A stretch of DNA of 64,000 bases, taken from the NCBI GenBank assembly GCA_964573725.1, contig CAZNLJ010000013.1, positions 1 to 64,000 of the forward strand. Direction: 5' to 3'. The stretch is from UBA6168 sp964573725. GTDB lineage: Bacteria > Bacteroidota > Bacteroidia > Chitinophagales > Saprospiraceae. Numbering within the stretch: the first letter of the stretch is position 1; each line of letters opens with the position of its first letter. Positions 50,814 to 59,204 of the stretch are shown here, piece by piece. The position numbers were made by a program, and so were the translations under genes. The notes beneath the pieces were generated by a model. That model was not told the origin of the DNA and searched no databases. It saw nothing but the letters and a program-made list of their open reading frames with translations.

Positions 50814-51644
50814 ATGCCATTGAAAAAATACAACCCGATTACCCCGGGTATGCGTTTCAAGGTCACTACCGACCGCTCCGAAATCACGGCGGCTGAACCG
50901 GAACGCAGCCTCCTGGCTCCCCTCAAGAGAAGCGGGGGTCGGAATAGTTCGGGAAAGATGACCATGCGCCAAATCGGTGGCGGACATAAGAAAAAGTACC
51001 GTATCATCGATTTCAAACGGGATAAGGATGGTGTCCCCGCGACGGTCAAGACCATCGAATATGATCCCAACCGCTCCGCCTATATCGCACTCGTCTTCTA
51101 TGCGGATGGCGAAAAGCGCTATATCCTGGCCCCACACGGGCTGAAAGTGGGAGATGTCGTCATGTCCGGTAAATCTGCAGCCCCTAATACCGGCAATGCC
51201 TTGTTCCTGAAGGATATCCCCCTCGGTACCGCCATCCATGCCATCGAAATGGTTCCTGGTAAGGGTGCTTCCCTGGTGCGTTCCGCCGGCACGGCAGCCA
51301 CCCTGCTCGGCCGCGAGGACCGGTATGCAATCATTAAGTTGCCATCCGGTGAATCCCGTCGGATCTTGGCGAGTTGTAAGGCGACCATGGGTACTTGCTC
51401 CAATCCGGATCATGGCCTCGAAACACTGGGTAAGGCAGGGGCAAACCGCTGGAAAGGTCGCCGCCCCCGGGTGAGGGGTGTCGCCATGAACCCGGTCGAC
51501 CACCCGATGGGTGGTGGGGAAGGCCGCGCTTCCGGTGGTCACCCGCGCTCCCGTACCGGTAAGATGGCGAAGGGGGCGAAGACCCGGAACTCAAAGAAAC
51601 ACTCGTCCAACTTGATTATTTCCCGGCGTAAGACGACAAACTGA
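50814..51644 (+). CDS. rplB: 50S ribosomal protein L2
   Basis: 276 aa. The peptidyl-transferase-proximal segment VRGVAMNPVDHPMGGGEG with its conserved His is intact near residue 230; N-terminal KKYNPITPGMRF and C-terminal GAKTRNSKKHS segments are also typical. It starts 10 bp after rplW. Confidence 0.98.
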   Translation: MPLKKYNPITPGMRFKVTTDRSEITAAEPERSLLAPLKRSGGRNSSGKMTMRQIGGGHKKKYRIIDFKRDKDGVPATVKTIEYDPNRSAYIALVFYADGEKRYILAPHGLKVGDVVMSGKSAAPNTGNALFLKDIPLGTAIHAIEMVPGKGASLVRSAGTAATLLGREDRYAIIKLPSGESRRILASCKATMGTCSNPDHGLETLGKAGANRWKGRRPRVRGVAMNPVDHPMGGGEGRASGGHPRSRTGKMAKGAKTRNSKKHSSNLIISRRKTTN

Positions 51645-51698
51645 TTGTCCGCCGCACCCCGGTAGCCCGGTTCAATTTCACTTAAGCAGATATTAATT

Positions 51699-51968
51699 AT
51701 GCCACGTTCTATCAAAAAAGGCCCATACGTTCACCATAAGTTGCTCAAAAAGGTCGAAATGGCTAAATCTGCCCGCAAAAAGCAGGTCATCAAGACTTGG
51801 TCTCGGGCATCGATGATTGTCCCGGATATGGTCGGTGAAACCATCGCCGTCCATAACGGCAAGAATTTCATCCCTGTTTTCGTGACGGAACCGATGGTGG
51901 GACACAAACTCGGGGAATTCGCACCGACTCGCAATTTCCGCGGTCATGCGGGCCACAGGAAAGGTTGA
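51699..51968 (+). CDS. rpsS: 30S ribosomal protein S19
   Basis: 89 aa: MPRSIKKGPYVHHKLLKKVE, TWSRASMIVPDMVG and KLGEFAPTRNFRGHAGHRKG are all typical. Head protein next to S13. Confidence 0.98.
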   Translation: MPRSIKKGPYVHHKLLKKVEMAKSARKKQVIKTWSRASMIVPDMVGETIAVHNGKNFIPVFVTEPMVGHKLGEFAPTRNFRGHAGHRKG

Positions 51969-52085
51969 TGACTGATAAATTGTCCGCCTCGTTCCCGCTG
52001 TGCCGGTCTGCTCATATATGTTGCTCGTCCCGGCCTGCTCGAATGGAACTTTCGCTTTGTGAACTTAATCGTACAATCTTATATC

Positions 52086-52493
52086 ATGGAAGCAGTTGCG
52101 AAAATTAAAAATTGCCCGATGTCTCCCCGCAAAATGCGTTTGGTAGTCAATAATATACGCGGGAAAAAAGTCAGCGATGCACTGAATATCCTGAAATTCA
52201 CGAAAAACGAGTCGGCTGTCTGGCTTCAGAAATTGCTCCTCTCCGCCATCGCCAACTGGGAAAACAAATTGGGGAACGCGGTCAGTTCCGATGATTTCGG
52301 ACTCGTCGTAAAGACCATTTTCGTAGACGAGGCTTCTATGCTCAAACGCTTTCGCCCCGCGACGCACGGACGGGCCGCCCGTATCCACAAAAGACGTAAT
52401 CATGTCACATTGATTGTGTCCAATTCCGTTCCCCTCGAAAAGATGGCGTCTATGAACGCTACGGAAGGGGAAGATGGAGGTAGTGAAAATTGA
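52086..52493 (+). CDS. rplV: 50S ribosomal protein L22
   Basis: 135 aa from ATG 52086; a GTG at 52059 extends the frame but adds non-conserved residues. Motifs CPMSPRKMRLVVNNIRGK and the tunnel beta-hairpin FRPATHGRAARIHKRRNHVT are present. The C-terminal tail is acidic and Ser/Gly-rich. Confidence 0.96.
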   Translation: MEAVAKIKNCPMSPRKMRLVVNNIRGKKVSDALNILKFTKNESAVWLQKLLLSAIANWENKLGNAVSSDDFGLVVKTIFVDEASMLKRFRPATHGRAARIHKRRNHVTLIVSNSVPLEKMASMNATEGEDGGSEN

Positions 52494-52535
52494 TCTACTG
52501 TTCATACAGGCAATTACTTTTTAATTTCTCTTATA

Positions 52536-53348
52536 ATGGGTCAAAAGACAAATCCGATCGGAAATCGCCTGGGAATCATCAGGGGCTGGGAGTCCAACTG
52601 GTATGCCGGTAAGGACTATGCTGAAAAACTGGTGGAAGACGAGAATATCCGCACATACCTCAAGGCCAGGGTTATGAAGGGCGGTATCGCCAGGGTCATC
52701 ATCGAGCGTGCCCTCAAGCGTATCACCGTCACTATCCATACTTCCCGCCCCGGTATTGTAATCGGTAAAGGTGGCCAGGAGGTGGACAAGATCCGGGAAG
52801 AACTCCGCAAGATCACCGGCAAGGAAATCCAAATCAATATCAAGGAAATCCGTAAGCCGGAACTCGATGCGGCCATAGTCGGGGAATCAATCGCCAAACA
52901 GATTGAGGCTCGTATCAACTACCGCCGTGCTATCAAGATGGCGATCCAATCCACGATGCGTACCGGTGCCGAAGGTATAAAGATCCGGATATCCGGACGC
53001 CTCGCCGGGTCGGAAATGGCAAGGACGGAAGAGTATAAGGAAGGCCGTACGCCGTTGCATACCTTCCGCTCCGATATCGATTACATCTTGTCCGAAGCGC
53101 AGACCGTATACGGTAAGATCGGTATCAAGGTGTGGATTTGCAATGGGGAAGTCTATGGCAAGCGGGACCTTTCTCCCAATGCAGCTGGTATCAAGAAAGA
53201 TGTGACCGGCGGTTCCGGCGCAGGCTTCGGCGGCGGAAGACGCGAAGGTTCCCGCCGGGAAGGTGGTCGCAGGGATGGCGCCGGTGGTCGGGAGGGAGGC
53301 AGAAGGGATTCCCGACAAGGGGGCGGCGGCGGTGGTCGCCGGCGTTGA
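52536..53348 (+). CDS. rpsC: 30S ribosomal protein S3 with basic Gly/Arg-rich tail
   Basis: 270 aa. KH domain (RPGIVIGKGGQEVDKIREEL) and the C-terminal SGRLAGSEMARTE domain are standard. After about residue 225 comes a tail of nearly pure Gly, Arg, Asp and Ser with GGRREGSRREGG-type repetition, longer than in E. coli S3 (233 aa in total). Tail function unknown, probably RNA contact. Confidence 0.97.
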   Translation: MGQKTNPIGNRLGIIRGWESNWYAGKDYAEKLVEDENIRTYLKARVMKGGIARVIIERALKRITVTIHTSRPGIVIGKGGQEVDKIREELRKITGKEIQINIKEIRKPELDAAIVGESIAKQIEARINYRRAIKMAIQSTMRTGAEGIKIRISGRLAGSEMARTEEYKEGRTPLHTFRSDIDYILSEAQTVYGKIGIKVWICNGEVYGKRDLSPNAAGIKKDVTGGSGAGFGGGRREGSRREGGRRDGAGGREGGRRDSRQGGGGGGRRR

Positions 53349-53365
53349 GATTTAGATTCGAAAGG

Positions 53366-53398
53366 TTGTCGTTAATATACTTTATTGATGTACCTTTG
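53366..53398 (+). promoter_or_regulatory. Internal promoter upstream of rplP
   Basis: TACCTTTG (53391-53398) in the 136-bp gap between rpsC and rplP, with TTG (53366-53368) 22 nt upstream. Spacing slightly long, otherwise the same pattern as the rpsJ and infA promoters. Confidence 0.5.
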
Positions 53399-53484
53399 CA
53401 GCCGCTTTGACCGGACGCCCCTTGCCACGCAACCCCACTCAATCGCGTCCATGACCTTAGTAGAATTTTTTAAATGCTTTCATC

Positions 53485-53907
53485 ATGTTACAGCCTAAGC
53501 GTATCAAGTATCGCAAGCAACAAAAGCCCAACCAATATCGCATCGCGGTCAAGGGTAGTACGGTTAGCTTCGGTGTCTTTGCTCTGAAAGCCATCACCGG
53601 TGGCCGGATCACCAACCGGCAAATCGAATCGGCTCGTATCGCAATGACGCGTTACATGAAAAGGGAGGGCCAGGTCTGGATCCGGATCTTCCCGGACAGA
53701 CCCATCACCAGGAAACCACAGGAGGTTCGTATGGGGAAGGGTAAGGGTTCGCTGGATCACTATGTAGCCATGGTGGCACCGGGTAGGATCATGTTCGAAG
53801 TCGACGGCGTCAGTGAGGAAATTGCACGCGAGGCACTTCGATTGGCCGCCCAAAAGCTGCCGGTCCTGACCAAATTCACCGTCCGGCCTGATATGGTCAA
53901 GTTCTGA
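53485..53907 (+). CDS. rplP: 50S ribosomal protein L16
   Basis: 140 aa. Motifs MLQPKRIKYRKQQK, the conserved ARIAMTRYMKREGQVWIRIF segment and RMGKGKGSLDHYVAMVAPG are in place. Contacts the A-site tRNA elbow. Confidence 0.98.
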   Translation: MLQPKRIKYRKQQKPNQYRIAVKGSTVSFGVFALKAITGGRITNRQIESARIAMTRYMKREGQVWIRIFPDRPITRKPQEVRMGKGKGSLDHYVAMVAPGRIMFEVDGVSEEIAREALRLAAQKLPVLTKFTVRPDMVKF

Positions 53908-53949
53908 TGACCTCACCGCTTTGTCCCATTATTTTCAAATCCGCTCGTC

Positions 53950-54210
53950 ATGGCATCTAAGAAATATCTTGAATTACAGGAAATAGCTGACGTGGAACTG
54001 CTGTCCGAATTGGAAAGTACAGAAAAGGAATACCAAAGGATGCGCTTCGACCACGCCGCTAAAGGTCTCGAAAATCCCTTGGAACTCCGGGATATACGTC
54101 GCGATATCGCCCGGTTGAATACGGAAATCCGACGCCGTCAATTGGCCGCGGCAACGCCGGAACAGCTGGCCAAGCGCTCTAAGATCAGGGCAAGAAGAAG
54201 AAGTAGATAA
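53950..54210 (+). CDS. rpmC: 50S ribosomal protein L29
   Basis: 86 aa, two-helix protein with MRFDHAAKGLENPLELRDIR and RRDIARLNTEIRRRQ. About 20 residues longer than in E. coli because of a basic C-terminal tail (KRSKIRARRRSR). Confidence 0.95.
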   Translation: MASKKYLELQEIADVELLSELESTEKEYQRMRFDHAAKGLENPLELRDIRRDIARLNTEIRRRQLAAATPEQLAKRSKIRARRRSR

Positions 54211-54272
54211 TTGTGTGTCCAATGGCGGACGCTCCCGAACTCAAATCGTTCCGTCCGCTAAAATGCATAAAA

Positions 54273-54530
54273 ATGGAAAGTAGAAAAATCAGAAAGTCCA
54301 GGGTCGGTGTCGTCGTTAGCAATAAGATGGAAAAAACCATCAATGTCAAGGTGGAAAGGCGCCTCCGGCATCCGCTCTACGGCAAGTCCGTCAAGATGTC
54401 CAAGAAATTTATGGCACACGACGATAAGAACGAATGCAATATCGGCGATGTGGTCCGTATCATGGAAACCAGGCCGCTTAGCAAGAATAAGCGCTGGCGC
54501 TTGGTGGAAATCGTCGAACGGGCGAAGTAA
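54273..54530 (+). CDS. rpsQ: 30S ribosomal protein S17
   Basis: 85 aa from ATG 54273 (MESRKIRKSRVGVVVSNKME). OB-fold motifs KTINVKVERRLRHPLYGK and VVRIMETRPLSKNKRWRLV. The frame is open upstream to 54213 but non-conserved. Confidence 0.96.
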   Translation: MESRKIRKSRVGVVVSNKMEKTINVKVERRLRHPLYGKSVKMSKKFMAHDDKNECNIGDVVRIMETRPLSKNKRWRLVEIVERAK

Positions 54531-54622
54531 AGGCTCTCTCGGGCACCTGTCGTATGCCCCCTTTACCTCCTACCTGTGCTTCGGCGCACTCATCAGACGC
54601 TAACTCGTTAAATTAATAGGTT

Positions 54623-54988
54623 ATGATTCAGCAGGAATCGAGACTCAAAGTGGCAGATAACAGCGGTGCGAAAGAAGTGCTCTGTATCCGTGTCCTCGGT
54701 GGTTCCCACCGCAGGTACGCCTCCGTCGGTGATAAGATTGTCGTGGCCGTCAAGGATGCTTCCCCCGGCGGTGTAAAAAAAGGGACTGTCTCCAAGGCAG
54801 TTGTGGTGCGCACCCGAAAGGAGGTCCGGAGAAAGGATGGCTCTTATATCCGCTTCGATGACAACGCCTGTGTGTTGCTCAATAACCAGGATGAACCCCG
54901 GGGCACGCGTATTTTTGGCCCGGTCGCCCGTGAATTGCGGGAGCGGGATTACATGCGTATCGTCTCGCTGGCCCCGGAAGTACTCTGA
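54623..54988 (+). CDS. rplN: 50S ribosomal protein L14
   Basis: 121 aa: MIQQESRLKVADNSGAKEVL and RGTRIFGPVARELR family signatures. Begins the spc-like half of the block after a 92-bp gap. Confidence 0.98.
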   Translation: MIQQESRLKVADNSGAKEVLCIRVLGGSHRRYASVGDKIVVAVKDASPGGVKKGTVSKAVVVRTRKEVRRKDGSYIRFDDNACVLLNNQDEPRGTRIFGPVARELRERDYMRIVSLAPEVL

Positions 54989-55058
54989 ACCATTTGTTGC
55001 GCTCGTCCGGGCTTTACGGCAACCAACCGGAAATTCGGATATGCTAATCATCTAGATC

Positions 55059-55403
55059 ATGGCAAAGTCAACCAACAACGTGAAAAATACCGGTAAACTG
55101 CATGTGCGGAAGGGTGACCGGGTAATGGTCATCGCCGGGCAGGATAAGGGCAAGACCGGTGAAATCCTCAAGGTGTTTCCCGATAAGTACAGGGCCGTCG
55201 TCGAACGGGTCAACATGGTCAAGAAACATCAGAAGCCAACCCAAAACAATCCGGGTGGCATGATTGAGATGGAAGCACCTGTTCATATTTCCAATCTCAT
55301 GCTGCTGGACCCGAAGACCGGCGAACCGACACGCATCGGCCGTAAATTGGTGGATGGTAAATTGGTCCGCTATTCCAAAAAATCAGGGGAATTGTTCAAT
55401 TAA
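55059..55403 (+). CDS. rplX: 50S ribosomal protein L24
   Basis: 114 aa with the KOW motif KGDRVMVIAGQDKGKTGEIL. Assembly initiator of the 50S subunit. Confidence 0.97.
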   Translation: MAKSTNNVKNTGKLHVRKGDRVMVIAGQDKGKTGEILKVFPDKYRAVVERVNMVKKHQKPTQNNPGGMIEMEAPVHISNLMLLDPKTGEPTRIGRKLVDGKLVRYSKKSGELFN

Positions 55404-55424
55404 TCAGTCTTATACATTTCAGTG

Positions 55425-55988
55425 ATGAAATACATTCCACGTCTGCAGAAAAAATATACCGAGGAGGTCGTCCGGCAACTTCAGGAACAATTCCAGTACA
55501 GTAACCCCATGGAAGTACCGAAGTTGTTGAAGATTTGCCTCAACCAAGGGGTCGGCGCCGCTACCCAGGATAAGAAACTGATTGATGTCGCCGCCGAAGA
55601 GGTGTCTAAGATAGCCGGCCAAAAGGCGGTGGTGACCAGGGCTAAGAAGTCTGTTTCCAATTTCAAGCTGCGCGAAGGTATGCCCATCGGTGTCCGGGTC
55701 ACATTGCGACAGGATCGGATGTGGGATTTCATGGACCGCCTCATCTCCGTCGCCCTCCCGCGGGTCCGGGACTTCCGGGGTATCAACGACAAAAGTTTCG
55801 ATGGCCGCGGCAACTATGCCATGGGTATCACGGAACATATCATCTTCCCCGAAATTGATTTGGATAAGGTCACTCGGATCACAGGGATGGATATCACCTT
55901 CGTGACTTCTGCCAAAACGGATGCAGAGGCCATGGCCCTGCTCAAGGCACTGGGGTTGCCCTTCAAGAGCAAAAACCAACAGGTCTGA
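55425..55988 (+). CDS. rplE: 50S ribosomal protein L5
   Basis: 187 aa from ATG 55425 (a GTG precedes by one codon). Motifs KICLNQGVGAATQDKKLID, VTRAKKSVSNFKLREGMPIG and ALPRVRDFRGINDKSFDGRG. Binds 5S rRNA. Confidence 0.98.
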   Translation: MKYIPRLQKKYTEEVVRQLQEQFQYSNPMEVPKLLKICLNQGVGAATQDKKLIDVAAEEVSKIAGQKAVVTRAKKSVSNFKLREGMPIGVRVTLRQDRMWDFMDRLISVALPRVRDFRGINDKSFDGRGNYAMGITEHIIFPEIDLDKVTRITGMDITFVTSAKTDAEAMALLKALGLPFKSKNQQV

Positions 55989-56029
55989 TCAACTAGTATA
56001 CAGGTTCATTTCTGCTAAATATTATCGCA

Positions 56030-56299
56030 ATGGCAAGAACATCACTGATAGCCAGGGAACGTAAACGCGAAAAAATGGTCGCTAAATATGCTGACCTCCG
56101 CAAGAAACTCAAAGAGGCTGGCGATTATGAAGCTTTGGACAAGTTGCCTAAGAATGCTCTTCCCGTCCGCTTGCACAACCGTTGCAAGTTGACAGGTCGC
56201 CCCAAGGGGTACATGCGCAAGTTCGGTCTCTGTCGTGTCAAGTTCCGTGAGATGGCACTGGAAGGTAAGGTCCCCGGTGTCACCAAGGCAAGCTGGTAA
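56030..56299 (+). CDS. rpsN: 30S ribosomal protein S14, zinc-free form
   Basis: 89 aa. Ends in RCKLTGRPKGYMRKFGLCRV and KVPGVTKASW. The CxxC pairs of the zinc-binding short form are absent, so this is the long, zinc-independent type. Confidence 0.97.
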   Translation: MARTSLIARERKREKMVAKYADLRKKLKEAGDYEALDKLPKNALPVRLHNRCKLTGRPKGYMRKFGLCRVKFREMALEGKVPGVTKASW

Positions 56300-56344
56300 T
56301 TTTAACCGGCGTTATTCCTCCGCTAACGTATAAATAATTTCAGA

Positions 56345-56749
56345 ATGATAGTTACCGATCCTATCGCAGATTTCTTAACGCGTATCAGGAATGCCCAACA
56401 GGCCGGGCACCGGGTGGTCGAAATTCCTTCCTCGAAGGAAAAAAAGGCAATCACGGAGATTCTTTTCCAAAGCGGGTATATCTTGAATTTCAAGTTCGAT
56501 GACGCCGCCGGTAAGAGTGGCATCATCAAGATTGCTTTGAAGTACGACCCCGTTTCCCGGAAACCCGTTATCCGGGAGCTGAAAAGGATCAGCAGGCCTG
56601 GTCTCCGCCAGTATCGGAAAGCGGATGAACTGCCCAAGGTCATCAACGGCTTGGGAATCGCCGTCATCTCCACATCCAAAGGTATCATGACGGATAAGGA
56701 GGCGCGTGACCATCACGTCGGTGGTGAGGTCCTTTGCTATATCATCTAA
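56345..56749 (+). CDS. rpsH: 30S ribosomal protein S8
   Basis: 134 aa: DPIADFLTRIRNAQQAGHR at the N-terminus and GIAVISTSKGIMTDKEARDH near the C-terminus. In E. coli S8 represses the spc operon; no site was identified here. Confidence 0.98.
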   Translation: MIVTDPIADFLTRIRNAQQAGHRVVEIPSSKEKKAITEILFQSGYILNFKFDDAAGKSGIIKIALKYDPVSRKPVIRELKRISRPGLRQYRKADELPKVINGLGIAVISTSKGIMTDKEARDHHVGGEVLCYII

Positions 56750-56776
56750 TTTCTGTAACATCATAATATAATCAAG

Positions 56777-57334
56777 ATGTCTCGGATAGGTAAATTACCG
56801 GTGACGATTCCCGCAGGTGTCGTCGTCAATGTCAGCGAAAAGAATGTCGTTCGCGTGAAGGGTCCTAAGGGGGAACTCACACAGTCCGTGGATCGGGATA
56901 TCGATGTTAAGGTCGAGGACGGCTCGGTCCTGGTGTCCAGGTCGACTGACCAAAAAAGACATCGTTCGCTTCATGGCCTCTACCGGGCGCTGATTCAAAA
57001 TATGGTGGTCGGGGTTTCCAGCGGTTTCGTCAAGGAACTCGAAGTGGTCGGCGTAGGTTATCGTGCCGCCAACACGGGCCAACTTCTGGAACTTACCCTC
57101 GGCTATTCCCACCCGGTATACTTCTATCTGCCCGATGAGGTGAAAGTGACTACCAGTCAGGAGAAAGGTAAGAATCCTATCATCCGACTCGAAAGTCATG
57201 ACAAGGAACTTATCGGACAAATCGCGGCCAAGGTTCGTGCCTTCCGTAAGCCGGAGCCTTACAAAGGCAAGGGTATCCGTTTTGTCGGTGAAATCCTCCG
57301 CCGCAAGGCCGGTAAATCCGGTGGTAAGAAATAA
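56777..57334 (+). CDS. rplF: 50S ribosomal protein L6
   Basis: 185 aa, two tandem L6 folds: MSRIGKLPVTIPAGVVVNV and the C-terminal EPYKGKGIRFVGEILRRKAG signature. Confidence 0.98.
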   Translation: MSRIGKLPVTIPAGVVVNVSEKNVVRVKGPKGELTQSVDRDIDVKVEDGSVLVSRSTDQKRHRSLHGLYRALIQNMVVGVSSGFVKELEVVGVGYRAANTGQLLELTLGYSHPVYFYLPDEVKVTTSQEKGKNPIIRLESHDKELIGQIAAKVRAFRKPEPYKGKGIRFVGEILRRKAGKSGGKK

Positions 57335-57408
57335 GCAGTCTGCTACTTATACTATCATTTCCTGGGTCTGGATTTCGTACGCCTTATGCCAGGATAAATT
57401 CGCTTGAC

Positions 57409-57765
57409 ATGAAATTCAGTAAAGAAGCCAGAAGGTTGAAAATACGCAGGCGTGTCCGGAAGACCATCAAAGGGACGTCGGAAAGGCCTCGTCTGTCGGT
57501 GTTCAGGAGCAATTCCGGCGTGTATTGCCAAATTATCGACGATACGGCAGGACATACCCTCGCGGCAGCCAATTACAGGGAAAATGGTATCTCGGAAGCC
57601 GGCCTGACCAAGACGGAACAGGCGCGTCGGGTAGGCCAGTTGATCGCCGAGAAGGCTAAGGCGGCCAATGTCTCCGGAATCGTCTTCGATCGCTCCGGTT
57701 ACCTGTACCATGGCAGGGTGAAAGCCTTGGCTGAAGGTGCACGCGATGGCGGCCTCTTGTTCTGA
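57409..57765 (+). CDS. rplR: 50S ribosomal protein L18
   Basis: 118 aa with the basic N-terminus RRLKIRRRVRKTIKGTSERP and the C-terminal FDRSGYLYHGRVKALAEGAR signature. 5S rRNA-binding. Confidence 0.97.
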   Translation: MKFSKEARRLKIRRRVRKTIKGTSERPRLSVFRSNSGVYCQIIDDTAGHTLAAANYRENGISEAGLTKTEQARRVGQLIAEKAKAANVSGIVFDRSGYLYHGRVKALAEGARDGGLLF

Positions 57766-57804
57766 TTCTACATTTCCTTTCCGTTTTTTAAATTTTCTAT
57801 CGCT

Positions 57805-58323
57805 ATGTCTAATGGTAATGTTCAAAAAATGAAGCCGGCAGATTCTGAGTTCAAGGAAAAGCTCGTCAGCCTGAATCGGGTGGCTAAGGTCACCAAGGGT
57901 GGACGTACCTTCAGTTTCGCCGCCGTTGTGGTGGTCGGAGATGGAAATGGTTCGGTTGGTCAAGGACTCGGTAAGGCGCGCGATGTAACGGAAGCGATTA
58001 CAAAAGCCGCGGCAGATGCAAAGAAGAATATGGTCAAGGTCCCAATCCTGAAAGGGACTATCCCGCATGAGCAGGCTGGTAAATTCGGCGCCGGCCGTGT
58101 TCTGATCCGCCCTGCTGCGGATGGAACCGGGGTAATCGCAGGCGGGGCTATGCGTGCGGTTCTGGAAATAGCCGGTGTCCATAATGTCTTGGCCAAATCC
58201 ATGGGATCCTCTAATCCACATAACGTGGTCAAGGCAACCCTGGATGCGCTCTCCAAGCTGAGGAGCCCGCTGATGGTGGCCAAACAACGCGGTGTTTCTG
58301 TCGGGAAGGTCTTCAATGGCTGA
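57805..58323 (+). CDS. rpsE: 30S ribosomal protein S5
   Basis: 172 aa: VSLNRVAKVTKGGRTFSFAA double-stranded RNA-binding fold, then KTFS-type loop GDGNGSVGQGLGKARDVTEA and LAKSMGSSNPHNVVKATLDA. Confidence 0.98.
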   Translation: MSNGNVQKMKPADSEFKEKLVSLNRVAKVTKGGRTFSFAAVVVVGDGNGSVGQGLGKARDVTEAITKAAADAKKNMVKVPILKGTIPHEQAGKFGAGRVLIRPAADGTGVIAGGAMRAVLEIAGVHNVLAKSMGSSNPHNVVKATLDALSKLRSPLMVAKQRGVSVGKVFNG

Positions 58324-58408
58324 TTTCGGCTGGAATTACCTGGCATATGGCCCCTTGTCCAGCCCAAAGCTGGATATTCGTGTTTGAAAATTCGATAAAT
58401 TCTTCGCA

Positions 58409-58588
58409 ATGAGCAAGGTAAAAGTAACGCAGGTCAAGTCGGCGATCGATAGGCCACAAAAGCAGAAGGATACCATTCGCGCACTCGGCATCCGTCGTAT
58501 GCATCAGACCGTGGAACACGAAGCCACTCCCCAGGTGTTGGGCATGATCGCGAAGGTCCAGCACCTCCTGAAGATTGAACAGGCTTGA
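58409..58588 (+). CDS. rpmD: 50S ribosomal protein L30
   Basis: 59 aa, read directly from the sequence: MSKVKVTQVKSAIDRPQKQK, then a segment with ALGIRRMHQTVEHEATPQV, ending LLKIEQA. Length and the RALGIRR motif are typical. Position between rpsE and rplO is canonical. Confidence 0.96.
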   Translation: MSKVKVTQVKSAIDRPQKQKDTIRALGIRRMHQTVEHEATPQVLGMIAKVQHLLKIEQA

Positions 58589-58651
58589 TCCGGTCGTTTC
58601 CGGTCGGCTCCTGTTTCCGAAATTCGCAAACTTCTAAATAGCGTATCATTC

Positions 58652-59098
58652 ATGGAATTGCATAATCTAAAGCCCGCTCCGGGTTCCAATAAGTCCGATA
58701 AGCGTATTGCAAGAGGGGAAGGTTCCGGCAGTGGCGGGACTGCCGGGAAAGGTCACAAAGGGGCCAAAGCCCGTACCGGACACAATGAGAAACGCGGATT
58801 TGAAGGTGGTCAGACGCCCATGCAGCGTCGCTTGCCTAAAAGGGGCTTCAAAAACCCGAATCGTACCGAGTTCGTTTCTATCAATCTCGATAGGTTGCAG
58901 GAGTTCGTGGATAAGTTCCAACTCAAGGATGTTTCTCCGCAATCCCTTTATGAAAATAAAATCATCGGTAAGAACGATAAGGTCAAGATTCTGGGTAGGG
59001 GGGAGTTGTCGTCCGCTGTCAATGTGACGACCCACGCTGTGTCCGCCGCCGCAAAGGAAAGTATAGAGGCAAAAGGGGGGAGCGTAAGTTTGATTTGA
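58652..59098 (+). CDS. rplO: 50S ribosomal protein L15
   Basis: 148 aa: Gly/Lys-rich N-terminus (RGEGSGSGGTAGKGHKGAKA), GFEGGQTPMQRRLPKRGFKN, and a C-terminal VTTHAVSAAAKESIEAKGG segment. Confidence 0.97.
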   Translation: MELHNLKPAPGSNKSDKRIARGEGSGSGGTAGKGHKGAKARTGHNEKRGFEGGQTPMQRRLPKRGFKNPNRTEFVSINLDRLQEFVDKFQLKDVSPQSLYENKIIGKNDKVKILGRGELSSAVNVTTHAVSAAAKESIEAKGGSVSLI

Positions 59099-59204
59099 TT
59101 GAATTGTGGTTTTCGGAGAACATATTGCGCGCGCTTGCGTAAACCTGTCTCTAGAAAATTAGTTTCCTGATCCTGAAATTATCCGGGTCTATCAAGCAAT
59201 TCCG

